Shown piece after piece: positions 30,224-40,642 of a stretch of 64,000 nt of DNA (positions are counted from its first letter, which is position 1; every line of letters starts with the position of its first letter). The notes under the pieces were generated by a model that saw only the letters and a program-made list of their open reading frames with translations, did no database searches and was not told the origin of the DNA. Origin of the DNA: Phialophora verrucosa (taxonomy: Eukaryota > Ascomycota > Eurotiomycetes > Chaetothyriales > Herpotrichiellaceae); assembly GCA_002099365.1 (NCBI GenBank), contig MSED01000013.1:1798001-1862000 (forward strand), given 5' to 3'. Position numbers and translations under genes: made by a program.

Positions 30224-33200
30224 ATGACCTCCGACGGCGCCTCCTCGATTTCAGTTACGGTGCGGGTGAGGCCATTCACGATCAGAGAAGCTGCTCAACT
30301 CACGAAATGTGACGACACAACAATATTTCTTGGCGATGGCTCTCTGGCTGCTGCACCGACTCCAAAATTGTCTCAGAAAGGCCTCCGTTCAGTCATCAAG
30401 GTTGTTGACGACAAGTGCTTGTACGCAATGGAGAAACCAACTGCTTGTTGCAATAACTGATCTATGCCATAGAGTCTTCGATCCCCCTGAAGATAACCCT
30501 GTTCAGAAGTTTTCCCGGTCCGTCGTCCCCTCGGGTAAGCGTGTCAAAGATCAGACCTTCGGTTTCGACCGGATATTCGACGAGAACGCATCCCAAGGTG
30601 AAGTCTACGAGGCCACAACGAGGCCGCTGCTGGACAGCGTGTTGAATGGATATAATGCTACAGTCTTCGCCTATGGGGCCACCGGTTGTGGAAAGACTCA
30701 TACAATCACTGGCACTGCTCAGGAGCCAGGCGTAATTTTCTCGGCCATGAAGGAACTGTTCGAAAGAGTGCAGGACTTGTCGGCCGAGAAGGTCACAGAG
30801 ATATCGTTGTCTTACCTGGAGATCTACAACGAAACAATCCGCGACCTGCTTGTCCCTAGTAACAACAAGGGTGGACTGATGTTAAGAGAAGATTCTAATC
30901 AAGCTGTTTCGGTAGCTGGTCTCTCTAGCCATCACCCACAGAATGTTGAAGAAGTCATGGACATGATCGTGCGAGGAAACGAGATGCGGACGATGTCTCC
31001 CACTGAAGCTAACGCCACTTCCTCTCGATCACACGCTGTCCTCCAGATCAATGTCGCGCAAAAAGACCGGAATGCCGGAGTCGACGAACCTCACACCATG
31101 GCTACCTTGAGTATAATCGACCTTGCAGGCAGTGAGCGAGCAAGCGCTACGAAGAATCGAGGTGAACGGCTGCTGGAGGGCGCCAACATCAACAAATCTC
31201 TCCTGGCACTTGGCAGCTGCATCAATGCTCTTTGCGATCCGCGTAAACGCAACCACGTTCCATATCGTAACTCCAAGCTTACCCGCCTTCTGAAATTCTC
31301 TCTGGGCGGTAACTGCAAGACAGTGATGATTGTCTGTGTCAGTCCTTCCAGCGCACACTTCGACGAGACACAGAATACCCTCAGATATGCCAATCGAGCA
31401 AAGAACATCCAGACGAAAGTCACCCGGAACGTGTACAACATCAATCGGCATGTGAAGGACTACCTGGTCAAGATTGACGAACAGATGGCACAGATCAACG
31501 AACTGAAAGCCCAACTGAAGGAAGCTGAGACATTTGCCTTCACCAAGTTCAAGAAGCAGAATGAGAAAAAGGAGAATATCGCTCGCGAGGGAGTGCAGAG
31601 GATCAGAGCAGCGTACGAAAACTCTGCAACAGAGAGACAAGAACGCATCAACAACATGATCAAGCTCAAACAGCTCGGGCGACGTATCGCCATGCTGAAC
31701 TCTTGGATTACCGCGTTTGATGCCGTCTGCGACAATCTCGACAACGAAGAAGCGATGCCGAACATGCAGGCTGTGAAGAAGACCGCCCATGGGATCATGA
31801 TCGAGCTCGAGAGCGGTCGACATCATTGCCACCAAAAGGTGTCCAAAAGTAGCTGGGACCGGTCTATAAACACTGCATTAGAGCATAGCTTGAAACAACT
31901 CAGCGAAGTCGACACAGGCGATATGGTCGACGCGGAGACGCTTCGACGCGAGGTTGAATTGCTCAAGTCGAATGCCGAAAGAGAAGCATTTGCAGCTCTG
32001 GCCGAGCAAGATAAGAACGGAGACGCAGGCACCATTCAGATTCTGCTGCAGGCACATTTCGAAACCATTTCTGCCATAGAGAGGCTGAACAGCATGAGTG
32101 TCGAGGACGCGGTCGAAGCTGCCACACAAATACTTGGGAAGATGATGACCTCGGCCTCGAGCGCAGCATCGTACGTCGTCAAGCCCGACGGCAGCCTCGC
32201 TCCTGTCGAAGCATTTGCTCCTTCCAAGTCCGGTACACCTAAAAAACGGAAGCAGCACATGAACACCTCTCTCTTGGAAGGAAGCCCAACGCGTGCCAGG
32301 CCTGCTGCGGCTGTTGCAGCGGCCCCTCATCTCACGCTTTCTCCGACTAGACCTTCCCCTAGGCGTCGAGGGCTGCTAGGGAGCGCAAAGAAAGGTATCC
32401 AGGTATCCTTCACCCCCAAGAAGCGGAAAAATCCTGTGAAGAATGCCAAGCGAGCAGTGAGATGGCGAGACGACACTGAAGACGGGACACTTGCCGAGTT
32501 TGAGAAGACACCCCAGAAGTTTCCTACTCCGGACGAGTCGACTTCGGAAATCACTCTTCCTCAAATGTCGGATCTAACATCGTCCTTCTCAGCTCTCGCG
32601 ACGCAATCACCTGGCTCGTCTCCCATTCCTCCTCCGCCCGAAGCTACCCTCAACGTGGCACACAAAGGCGGCCGCTTCCAAGCAGGCTTCCTCTCGAAGA
32701 AATATGACGGCTCGCCATTGTCCTCGACCCTGCTTCCTCCCAAGATGACACCGCTATCATCCTCCGATAGCGAGTCGTCCCCGTTAAGAGAACTCGACGC
32801 AGGGAAAGCCTCGAACCGCCGTTCGATGATCCCTCAAAATAAGACCCCTGCCACATTCGACTCCTCTGTCGATGCAGGCAACATCTCCTCTGGCACCAAC
32901 TCCGACACTGAGAATCATGCGGCGGGGCCGAATAAAGAGGAGGCTCTTGTGATCCGCGACGCAGTTAGACGGTCCTCTTCTCTGCGTCGCTCCGGTGTCC
33001 ACGGTTCACGGACCCAGCGTCGTCGATCACCTACAGCCGCAACAGCCGGACTCATGGGTTCTCCACCGGCAGAGGGTATGTTTGCGGCCGGCCATGTTAG
33101 GAGGATGGTCCACGGCGGCAAGAGCGAGAGTGGACTGCTGAAGGAGAACGACCGGGAATGGAAGGTGGGGGTGCTTAGCCCGCGCGTTCAAGGTATCACG

Positions 33201-33401
33201 GGCCATGGCAGAGGGCTGAGTGCATCTGCGAACCCAATCAGGAGGACGACCATGAGTGGCATGGATGTCAGAGGGACGCCTAGTGGGAACGGTGAGCGAG
33301 CGACGGGAGGAGGTGTAAGGTTGTCGAGCATTAACCAAGGCCAGGCGCAGACCGCATCAAGAGGGAGTTTGATGCCTGTTGGTAAGGCCGTTTGGCGGTA
33401 A
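30224..33401 (+). CDS. Kinesin-8 motor (Kip3/KLP5-6 type)
   Basis: Exons 30224-30420 and 30473-33401 join to 1041 aa; the 52-nt intron (GTACGC...ATAG) restores DDKCLVFDPPEDNPVQ, typical of kinesin-8. The motor is N-terminal (about 10-430): P-loop GATGCGKT at 134-141, switch I NATSSRSH, switch II DLAGSERAS and the loop YRNSKLTRLL. The neck and coiled coil follow (QMAQINELKAQLKEAETFAFTKFKKQNEKKENI). The C-terminal 400 residues are Ser/Pro-rich, with two almost identical basic PKKRK patches (SGTPKKRKQ and FTPKKRKNP) that could import it to the nucleus. Kinesin-8 motors walk to plus ends and promote microtubule catastrophe, setting spindle length and nuclear position. Confidence 0.93.
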
Positions 33402-34390
33402 TTGAGGATGAATGTGACACGAAAAGTTCTCTTGAGTTGTGTTCCTAGGCTTCTTGTTTTGTACTTGAGGAGTTCCGGCTTGTGTTGGAGAGCTCGTCCC
33501 TGGACAGAGAATGGCACAGGGGCATGGACCTACAGGGGCCCCAGTGCGGCTTAGTGGCGTTTGGGCATGGGTCAAATGGCGGAAGGAAAGCTCCATCGGG
33601 GAGCCATCATGAGCCGGAGTTCTGGATCTTTTTGTCTACATAGTCTCCTCCGTTTTTGATCGGGGTTAGAAGACTGAGAAGACCGAGCACACCCCGATCT
33701 CAGGCTCTGTCACCACGCCGCAGTGTCTGTAAAGCAGATAGGAACACTGGCGGCACGAAGTCATGCATGTACAGTCTTTCGTAATGCATGCAAGATCCCT
33801 AGAGTTACATTCAATGCTAGGCACAGAAAAACACATCTGCATAGGATGCTGCCCTCACTGAAGAGGCGCCAACAGCTGGAGGCTCGTCTCTTTCAGCGCA
33901 ATGCGCAGTGGCATCGCAGGGCGTGAAGAAACCACACGGTTTCTCTGCCAGGATGAACCCTTTCCATGCCACATGGCTCTATCCGGTTGATCACATTCCT
34001 AACAATCCCTAATAGAGCCCATGACGGTGCCTGAAGCCGTCAATTAGTGTGATCCTCTCCCCCTGCTTCATGGATGGAGACGGTTTGAAGAATTGCTGAT
34101 GGGCATCCGGGTGCCGGTTGTCGCGTCGGCGTAGACTTGCACGGTCCTGGGAGAAGCTCAGCTTCTGTGTCTTTCCCAGATTGAAGAGATCCCCATGTTC
34201 GCCCACGAGACCTCCGAGGCAGGGGAGAACGATGCAAACGACGTCGACCAACAGAAGTCGTTTGATGCGGACAAACAGATGAGCTGCCATGCTGCTTTGA
34301 TGCCCGGTTCGTTTGCTGACGCAAGGTAGAACAGGATAAAGCAGACCAGCCACTTTCCACGAGTTAATTTCTCGTCCGTTTCCATCTCTC
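33402..34390. other. Intergenic; no gene seen
   Basis: About 1 kb downstream of the kinesin gene. The minus-strand ORF at 34009-34704 has no recognisable domain and is not supported. The region ends at a possible small gene. Confidence 0.45.
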
Positions 34391-34834
34391 ATGAGAGCTT
34401 TTGTACAAAGATTCAGAAAGCTTTGCTGGGCGGTTAGTGAGAGCGTCTCCGGCAAGCCTGACCTCGACCCACAGCCTGCCGAATCATTGCGAGCACGAGC
34501 ACTAAGCACGATGGGCGGCAGCGGCGACGACGACAGCGCCAAGGTCTGGGTACCAGTAACGGTGGTGGGATGCGTCCTTGTCCTCTTGTGCATCATGTGG
34601 TGTACGCCCTGCACCAGCGAGGACGAGTATTTCGACTCTGGGCCCAGGCGACGGACACCATCTCGGCATCTACCGACAGGGTTGCCCTGGGAAGAGATCA
34701 CCACGTTCAGCTCATTCCCGACTCGGCCTGAACCCGTGTTCCTGGGTCCGCGCGGAGGTCGACCGGGCAGAGACTCGGGATATTATCCTGGAATCAACAT
34801 CGTCGAGAGGGAGCCCATCTATGCGCGCAGATGA
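34391..34834 (+). CDS. Possible small single-pass membrane protein
   Basis: An ATG-started frame of 147 aa. A membrane segment VWVPVTVVGCVLVLLCIMW lies at about residues 52-70, preceded by an acidic GDDDSAK and followed by CTPCTSEDEYFDSGPRRR and a Pro/Gly/Arg-rich tail ending in NIVEREPIYARR. The second ATG (MGGSGDDDS) would give a shorter, type III-like protein of 107 aa. No homologous family is recognised. The plain hydrophobic core flanked by charges speaks for a gene, but coding potential cannot be measured here and it may be a chance frame. Confidence 0.4.
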   Translation: MRAFVQRFRKLCWAVSESVSGKPDLDPQPAESLRARALSTMGGSGDDDSAKVWVPVTVVGCVLVLLCIMWCTPCTSEDEYFDSGPRRRTPSRHLPTGLPWEEITTFSSFPTRPEPVFLGPRGGRPGRDSGYYPGINIVEREPIYARR

Positions 34835-36125
34835 GTTCATGCAGGGTGAGAAGCAAGCCACGCTAGTGACCGGGGGTCAGCAGCTCTACATAGCCTCTCT
34901 ACCAGACGGCCAGCTTCCTTCTGTTTGTCAGTCCATGCAAGCATCCTCAAAACATCGACCTTCAATCAGTCCCGGCCACGCACACCATGTACATACAAGC
35001 ACCTCGAGGTCCTGCGGTATATCGTCACCGCACAGCTGGAGCTTGGCTCTTTGACCGCTTTAAATCCTTCAAAGATACGCAGACCACAGAATGATGAGCA
35101 CACCACCACCGACCACCGGGGACTGATGAAGATCTGGTGTCAAGAACGCGCTATGCCTCCGGAGCCTGATGGTCTTCAATCTCTTTTCTCTTTCTGAACC
35201 ATTTCTCTCAAAGGTCAAATGGTCCTAGTTTCGAAGCCCAGAGGATCCGTCTGCCGACGACGTGTCCGGGATGGCGACCTAAGTCACGAGAGGCATGGGC
35301 ATGGTGCTGTTCGCAGATCATCCTGCGCGACTTTGCCCCTCAATCTAGTCAGTCGCAATGCAATGCTTTCCGCAAAGAAACCAAGGCTGTGCCAATGCAC
35401 GCCGACTCAATCCGACTGTCGGGCTCTTCTAGGGAATCTCGAAGATCGTGCAATACTCGACAATCTAATGTCTCGACGGGGGGGGAATCCTTTGTTTCTC
35501 ACCCATATCCGTACCGCACGTTTCTTGCTCCTCCTGAACGCGATGAAAGAGCAGCAGCACCTCTTCTCGTTGAGCCTTCGATCCGCGAAAATGGGTGTTC
35601 ATTGTTAGATGACCGCGTCGAGACACGCCTCGTCGTGTCGTGTCGTGTCGTCTCGTCCAGGGATTGGCGTCCCCCTTCCCGGCACTGGTTGCCCACTTTG
35701 TCTAACTCATCCTGCTGTATAAGTAAGTGGTCATTCGGACGAGGGATGTTATACCATCGGGATCATGAACGGGAAGTCAAGGCCTCGGAAACAAAAGCCT
35801 CGCAAGAACTGGTCATGGTGCGATGAGTGGGTCTTGGGAGGAAAGAGAGAGAGAGAGAGAGAGATGTTGATGAGAGTACATCGTGGTGATTGATTCTTTG
35901 GTAGGACACGCATACTTCGTACAAGCATCCACACGCATATGCCTGCTTCCATATCACTGACTGATCGTCGCGCTTCATGGCTTCGCGCTCAATGGCTTCG
36001 GACGGCAATTGCCTCTGCATCGGAGCGAATCTGCTCGTGCCTACTCCCGGTATTGTGCTGTCTCCTACTTCCGGCGTTGCACTGTCCTGATTGCAAATCC
36101 ACCGTGCCCTCCACTGCCTCTTCTG
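34835..36125. other. Intergenic with simple repeats; no gene seen
   Basis: About 1.3 kb. It includes a TCGTG-type repeat (CGTCGTGTCGTGTCGTGTCG, 35631-35650) and a (GA)10 run (35845-35864). No frame with recognisable content is present; the plus-strand ORF 35939-36736 is antisense to the NDUFAF3-like gene and is a shadow. Confidence 0.5.
35845..35864. repeat. (GA)10 microsatellite
   Basis: A perfect run of ten GA units in the spacer upstream of the NDUFAF3-like gene's 3' end. Confidence 0.95.
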
Positions 36126-37028
36126 TTACCGCCCAACGAACCCATCGGGGATCAAAATGGCACCCACGCCTTCGACCCCTCTCTCCATCACGAGTAAATT
36201 GTACGCTGCGGCCGCGTTCGCCGTGTCCATCACGTCGACCCTCATGCCAAGCTCCTCGGACAGATACGCTCTCGTGTCCTTTGAAAGCATGTGTAATTGC
36301 CGACCCGTGCCAAAGATCAACAAGTCCGGTTTGGGGTACAGCAAGGTCAGCAGCCCGAAGGCCGAGGGCGGGAAGTCCAGGACAGAGCGGGCGGTCAAGA
36401 ACTGGGAGAACCGTGATGACGCTTGCTGCTGCTGCTGCTGCTGCTGCTGGTCCGCCGCGGGTGACGATGTCGAGGACGTTGTCGCGTCACGGGTGGTGGT
36501 GGTGGTCCACGGACTCCACACGAATCCCTCGCCACCCACGAGCATCACGCCTCGTCCTCCAGAGGTATGAACGCCGTTGTTCAGGTGGAAGCCGTCGTGC
36601 GTGCATGCGTCGATGGATGTTGCTGGCTCCTCGACGCCCGCGGAGGCGTAAATGTCTAGCTTGGAGAAGTCTGTCTGCGTCTCTTCTTTGGAGGCCGGCC
36701 CTCGGTCCCGGTTCCTGGAGGGCGCGTAGGGGTTGACGCGAGGGGAGCCGGGACGGGCAGGATTCGGAGGTGCCGTTGATCGGGGGTTTATGTTTGGTGA
36801 TCGAGCCGTTGAGGTTGGCGTTACGGGAGGCGGGCGGGAGGAAGATTGCTGATCCGAGGGAGACGTTGTCGAGAAGGAGCGGAGATGGACCTGAGACTGA
36901 GAGGGCTGAGCTCCGCATGGGCGCTGTAGACAAGGTGAAACTCGATGACACCGTAGTGGGCGCCGTGATGAAGCCGGTGCTGCTGCTCGACGCAGCGCGC
37001 GAAGCAGGTCTGCGGACGGAGCACGCAT
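36126..37028 (-). CDS. NDUFAF3-like complex I assembly factor (Mth938 domain)
   Basis: 300 aa from the ATG at 37028; an upstream extension starts only at TTG. The N-terminus MRAPSADLLRALRRAAAPASSRRPLRCHRV is Arg/Ala-rich and lacks acidic residues after position 6, as a mitochondrial targeting sequence. The domain starts at TDFSKLDIYASAG and includes DGFHLNNGVHTSGGRGVMLVGGEGFVWSPW, then SVLDFPPSAFGLLTLLYPKPDLLIFGTG and LSEELGMRVDVMDTANAAAAYNLLVMERGVEGVGAILIP, matching the NDUFAF3/DUF498 family. These proteins help assemble respiratory complex I in the matrix. Odd: a roughly 35-residue Thr/Ser insert with nine glutamines (CAG repeat, 36425-36450) splits the domain. Confidence 0.87.
   Translation of the reverse strand: MRAPSADLLRALRRAAAPASSRRPLRCHRVSPCLQRPCGAQPSQSQVHLRSFSTTSPSDQQSSSRPPPVTPTSTARSPNINPRSTAPPNPARPGSPRVNPYAPSRNRDRGPASKEETQTDFSKLDIYASAGVEEPATSIDACTHDGFHLNNGVHTSGGRGVMLVGGEGFVWSPWTTTTTRDATTSSTSSPAADQQQQQQQQQASSRFSQFLTARSVLDFPPSAFGLLTLLYPKPDLLIFGTGRQLHMLSKDTRAYLSEELGMRVDVMDTANAAAAYNLLVMERGVEGVGAILIPDGFVGR
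36425..36450. repeat. CAG/CTG microsatellite coding polyglutamine
   Basis: CTG repeats on plus read as nine consecutive CAG-type glutamine codons in the NDUFAF3-like gene. It lies in a low-complexity insert, not in a conserved strand. Confidence 0.9.
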
Positions 37029-37603
37029 GCTGGGGGATATGTATTTTGTAATCGCTTCCTCAATCAACCCACGCTATCGGAGAAGAAATTCGGGCGAGCC
37101 AGCGGGGAGACAGAGCTCTGGTGTGCTTAGAGGCCGAAGGATTGTGTTTAGTGTCAACTCTCCTGCGGCCGGAGTTGCTAATCAGGTTTCGTCTTAATAT
37201 TGGTCTTCTCGCATTCCCCAAGTCACGCCGCAGCTGGGTCAAGCGAGGAAAACAATGTTGCTTCGAGGCAGCGTTCGTCAAAAGTCACTGACGCTTCGAG
37301 GTACAAGCATGACTTCATATTCCGCGGAACATGGAGAAACATTCGGCCGTCACGGATTTGTACTGTAGGTCTATTTTGCGGAAACTACTCAGTCAACGCT
37401 CTCGAAAGAAGTACGAGTATCAGAGCCCAAATACTTGTCTTGTTGTATTTTCTTACACAATCTGCAATATTCATTCTTGTGTCCCGCAACCGGCCGCAAT
37501 GCAAGCAAAATCGAGTTCACACATCCCCATGTTGGACACGACAGATGATCACCATTCATTAAAGCTTCGGCCCATTAAAATATCATCCCCATGGTTGTCA
37601 GCA
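37029..37603. other. Intergenic; no gene seen
   Basis: The 575 bp between two minus-strand genes hold the NDUFAF3-like promoter and the Crh gene's 3' flank. No coding frame is supportable. Confidence 0.45.
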
Positions 37604-39084
37604 TCATATAACGCAAAGTCCCACCACGGCAACGATGGCAGCAAACAGACTGCCTTTGAGCAAAGCCTCGCTGTTCCCAGCGATGGAACCGGCGCCGTTC
37701 GGCGAACTGTCGCCGTTATCGCCCTGGACGAAGCCTGTCGACGCAGCTCCTGATGTGCTAGCGGTTGCGCTTGAATCACTGCCTGAGCCTCCATCGGAAC
37801 CACTGCTGCCGCTGTCGCCCCCCGTGGTGTTGTCGCCTCGTCCGCCATTGGAACCGGTGCCAACACCAGAAAGACCGGGAATAGTTGCGACCTCACTGGT
37901 CTTGGACGAGCCGCTGGAACTAGCGGTGTTACTGGGGTAGTTGGCCGACATGTTCGTGCCAGTGCCGAGGAATGATTTCAACACGGTGTTGTCGTTGGTG
38001 ATCTCGACAGACTGGTTGGTCATGCTTGGATCAGTGAAGATGTAAGATTTGCTGCCTTGCACGTTTGCACCAGAAGGGGGATCGTAGCATTCCACCGAGA
38101 CCGAGTCGAATTGAGCATAGTAATACCCGTTGGTCATGTATGGTGAATCCCATTCCACAAGGCCACCGGCCCATTCGATTGTGCCTTCGCCGTTGGTGGG
38201 GAGACCACCAGGCCAGAGCGACAGCTGCACTTGACACGGTGTTTGAGGGTAGTAATAGCGGTTTGCGGTCGCGTTCCAGGTGTCTTCGCGGTCAAGCGTG
38301 CGGACTACCTTGCCATCGATAGACCAGGTGATCGAGTCGGGCTGCCAGTCGATTTCGTAGTCGTGCATATTGGCATGGACGTCGGAGAGGCCAGTCGTGT
38401 TACCGCCGTTGGTATCTAGAATCATATATCAGCTTCGATTCTTCGCTTCGGGGTCTCCTCCTTCACTTACAAACTGGCACACCCTGAGAGTAGAAATTGG
38501 TCTGGGCGCTCTCCAGCTCGACACCAACGAACTCAAAATCTATTTCGTCCTTGGAGTTACCGAGAAGAATAAACGCCGTGACGACACCGGCTCCAGCAGA
38601 GGTGGCAAATCGGGCGCCAATTTTACCGTACCAGACAAATCTTGTGCTCGTCAATAAAGTTCCCACGGTGCCTTCGGCCATAGTCAGGAGCAGCGAGTTC
38701 TGATATTCCAAGGGGCTGCCCGATGAAACCCAATCGGCGGTGGTAGGATCTCCCAGGTATTTTGTGTTGGGTACAATGCCATCGAGGTTGCTGAAGTCAA
38801 ATTCTTTGGACTGACACACTGGAGCAGGGACGCAGGAATCGAGGCTGAACGAATTGACGGGGTCGCATCCTCCTAGGCAGTAGGCGCCAACGCCGCATTG
38901 GCCGTATTCTAGATGTCCTCTCATTAGTTTCCCAGCGGTGTTTCAGAATCTCAGGAGTAGACATACGTGAACAGCATGGTGTGTCTGATGGGCACAGTGT
39001 ACCTCCGCCGCACTTAACTTGCGCAAGTACCGAGGGCGCCAATGCAGCGAGGAAAAGAAGGGAATGTAGAATTGGCCCTGCCAT
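37604..39084 (-). CDS. Crh-type chitin transglycosylase (GH16, CBM18, GPI-anchored)
   Basis: Exons 39084-38967, 38908-38471 and 38415-37604 join to 455 aa; introns start GTATGT and GTAAGT. A signal peptide (MAGPILHSLLFLAALAPSVLA) precedes a CBM18 chitin-binding module (CGGGTLCPSDTPCCSQYGQCGVGAYCLGGC), completed only by the first splice. The GH16 active site DEIDFEFVG gives E161, D163 and E165. Further blocks are NMHDYEIDWQPDSITWSIDGKVVRT and GTIEWAGGLVEWDSPYM. A Ser/Gly-rich stem and a hydrophobic end (LLKGSLFAAIVAVVGLCVI) behind GNSE mark a GPI signal. Crh1/Utr2 proteins move chitin onto beta-glucan and so cross-link the cell wall, acting outside the cell. Confidence 0.95.
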
Positions 39085-40642
39085 GGTGTTTCTCGAGGGC
39101 TTCCTGTTGGTCGGAGGTGTATGCAGGCGTCAATGAAAGCCGCGACGGCCAACTGCACGCAATACGACAGAAGGGGGGAGCTGCGTTCTTTGCAGATAGG
39201 GTGTTGTACACGGGCGGGGCTGTTCCTGGTTGTACAAAGGAACAATCTTCCCTTCGTGACGGGTCAAATTTGGTGAGCGAAAGAGGGCGAGATCTCCGGG
39301 GTTGGAATGTGACAAAGAACGATCCCAACAAGCACCAGGTGACCTATGGCAAACAAACCTCAAACGAAGACGGAGACAGCGAGCGTGAGAATGAAGAAAA
39401 TGCCCAAGGATTACAATCTTTTTTGTTCGGGTAGCGAAAGTGTTGAAAAGTGAACGTGAAGTGAGAGGAAGGTGATACGGAGTCAAGATGGCGCAGGCGA
39501 AAAAGGGCCTTGCTTGCTCAACTGTTACTATGCTTGGAAGACGCACCCGTTGAGCCTGTCAGGTGCTTGGACAGGCCCGAGTCCAGGTCCCTTGACGCTT
39601 TGACTGGCCCCTTGAGCCTGCAAATGACGCGGCGCGTGAAACAAGGCTCGCGATTAAGCCAGATGCAGTCTAGAGCTTGTGGCTGCTGAGGCTCTTCCAC
39701 GGCTTCTAGATCCAATCACCTGCCGGCTGTGGCGAGAGATCCCCAGATCTTCTCTGGAATCAGCGCCATGAAGGTAGAGCGTGGAGTGATGCGTGGCGAG
39801 CGAACATGACATAACTACGATATGTACTCGTACGAGTACAACTTGTGTATGTTGAGGCGACATCAATCTCAGGCCTTCAAGGGGTTCGGTATGTCTTAGA
39901 TCGGGGTTCGTGATCGATGGGGGTGGTGACCCATTTCCAACGTGGAAGACGTCGACCTGGTGCCAGGATTCTGTGGTTTGGGTCGCAGGAACAGGAGGGT
40001 GCAACCGTGTGAACCGTGCTTATGAAGATGCCTATCCCTTGCTTCTACCGATCCATCATCCACGAGACTACGACCCCTACTCGTATTCTTCACTTGTCGG
40101 AAACAACGGGCTAGATGCGGGTGCCTCTAAACCCCAGAGGCATCCAGGACATGAAAGGAGGGGTACTCGGTAGAGGAGAGAGTGACGATGTTCCGCTCCG
40201 CTGTGATCTGCCGTGTAGTGCTCCCGTGTACTGCTTTATTCCGTACAAGAATGTGCAAGCTGCGATGTGCCGTGTGTGTGTGTGACTCCTGTACGAGAAT
40301 GTTCACGTAAGCCCACCCCCAGCTTGGGCAATGCAAGTCGTCGTCGTCGAGGAGCAACACGGGCAAACCCCCATCTGCAGCTCGACTTGACATGTTCTGA
40401 GTCCAGTACGGAGTGGAGGACATACTATGTACCCTTCTTGAAGACTGTTCCGCCTCTTCCACACTCTCGCCTGGGCATTCTGGCTGCATTCTGACCTCGA
40501 GGTCAGACGGAACATTCCGTGCGGCCGTCCATGTCAGCCCAGGATACGAAGGGAAGCTTCAAATGCTTATAATAGGACGGGGAATCCTTTGTTACTGTAT
40601 ATCAGTTCATTTTGAGATTGCAGATTGTTCAATTTGGTGAAA
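39085..40642. other. Intergenic, about 1.6 kb; no gene seen
   Basis: Divergent spacer between the Crh gene and the FAD monooxygenase. It contains an 18-bp perfect palindrome at 39823-39840 and a TACGGAGT word near 40407. Frames of up to 138 codons show no recognisable content. Confidence 0.45.
39823..39840. repeat. 18-bp perfect palindrome
   Basis: TGTACTCGTACGAGTACA equals its own reverse complement. It is composed of the GTACTCG/CGAGTAC words that recur across the intergenic regions of this window. Confidence 0.95.

Noticed and set aside
31029..31835. 268-codon minus-strand ORF
   Set aside because: Exact antisense shadow of the kinesin motor domain.
34009..34704. 231-codon minus-strand ORF
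   Set aside because: Mixed low-quality sequence overlapping a better plus-strand candidate; no domain.
35939..36736. 265-codon plus-strand ORF
   Set aside because: Antisense to the NDUFAF3-like gene; Arg/Ser/Pro-rich, with no domain.
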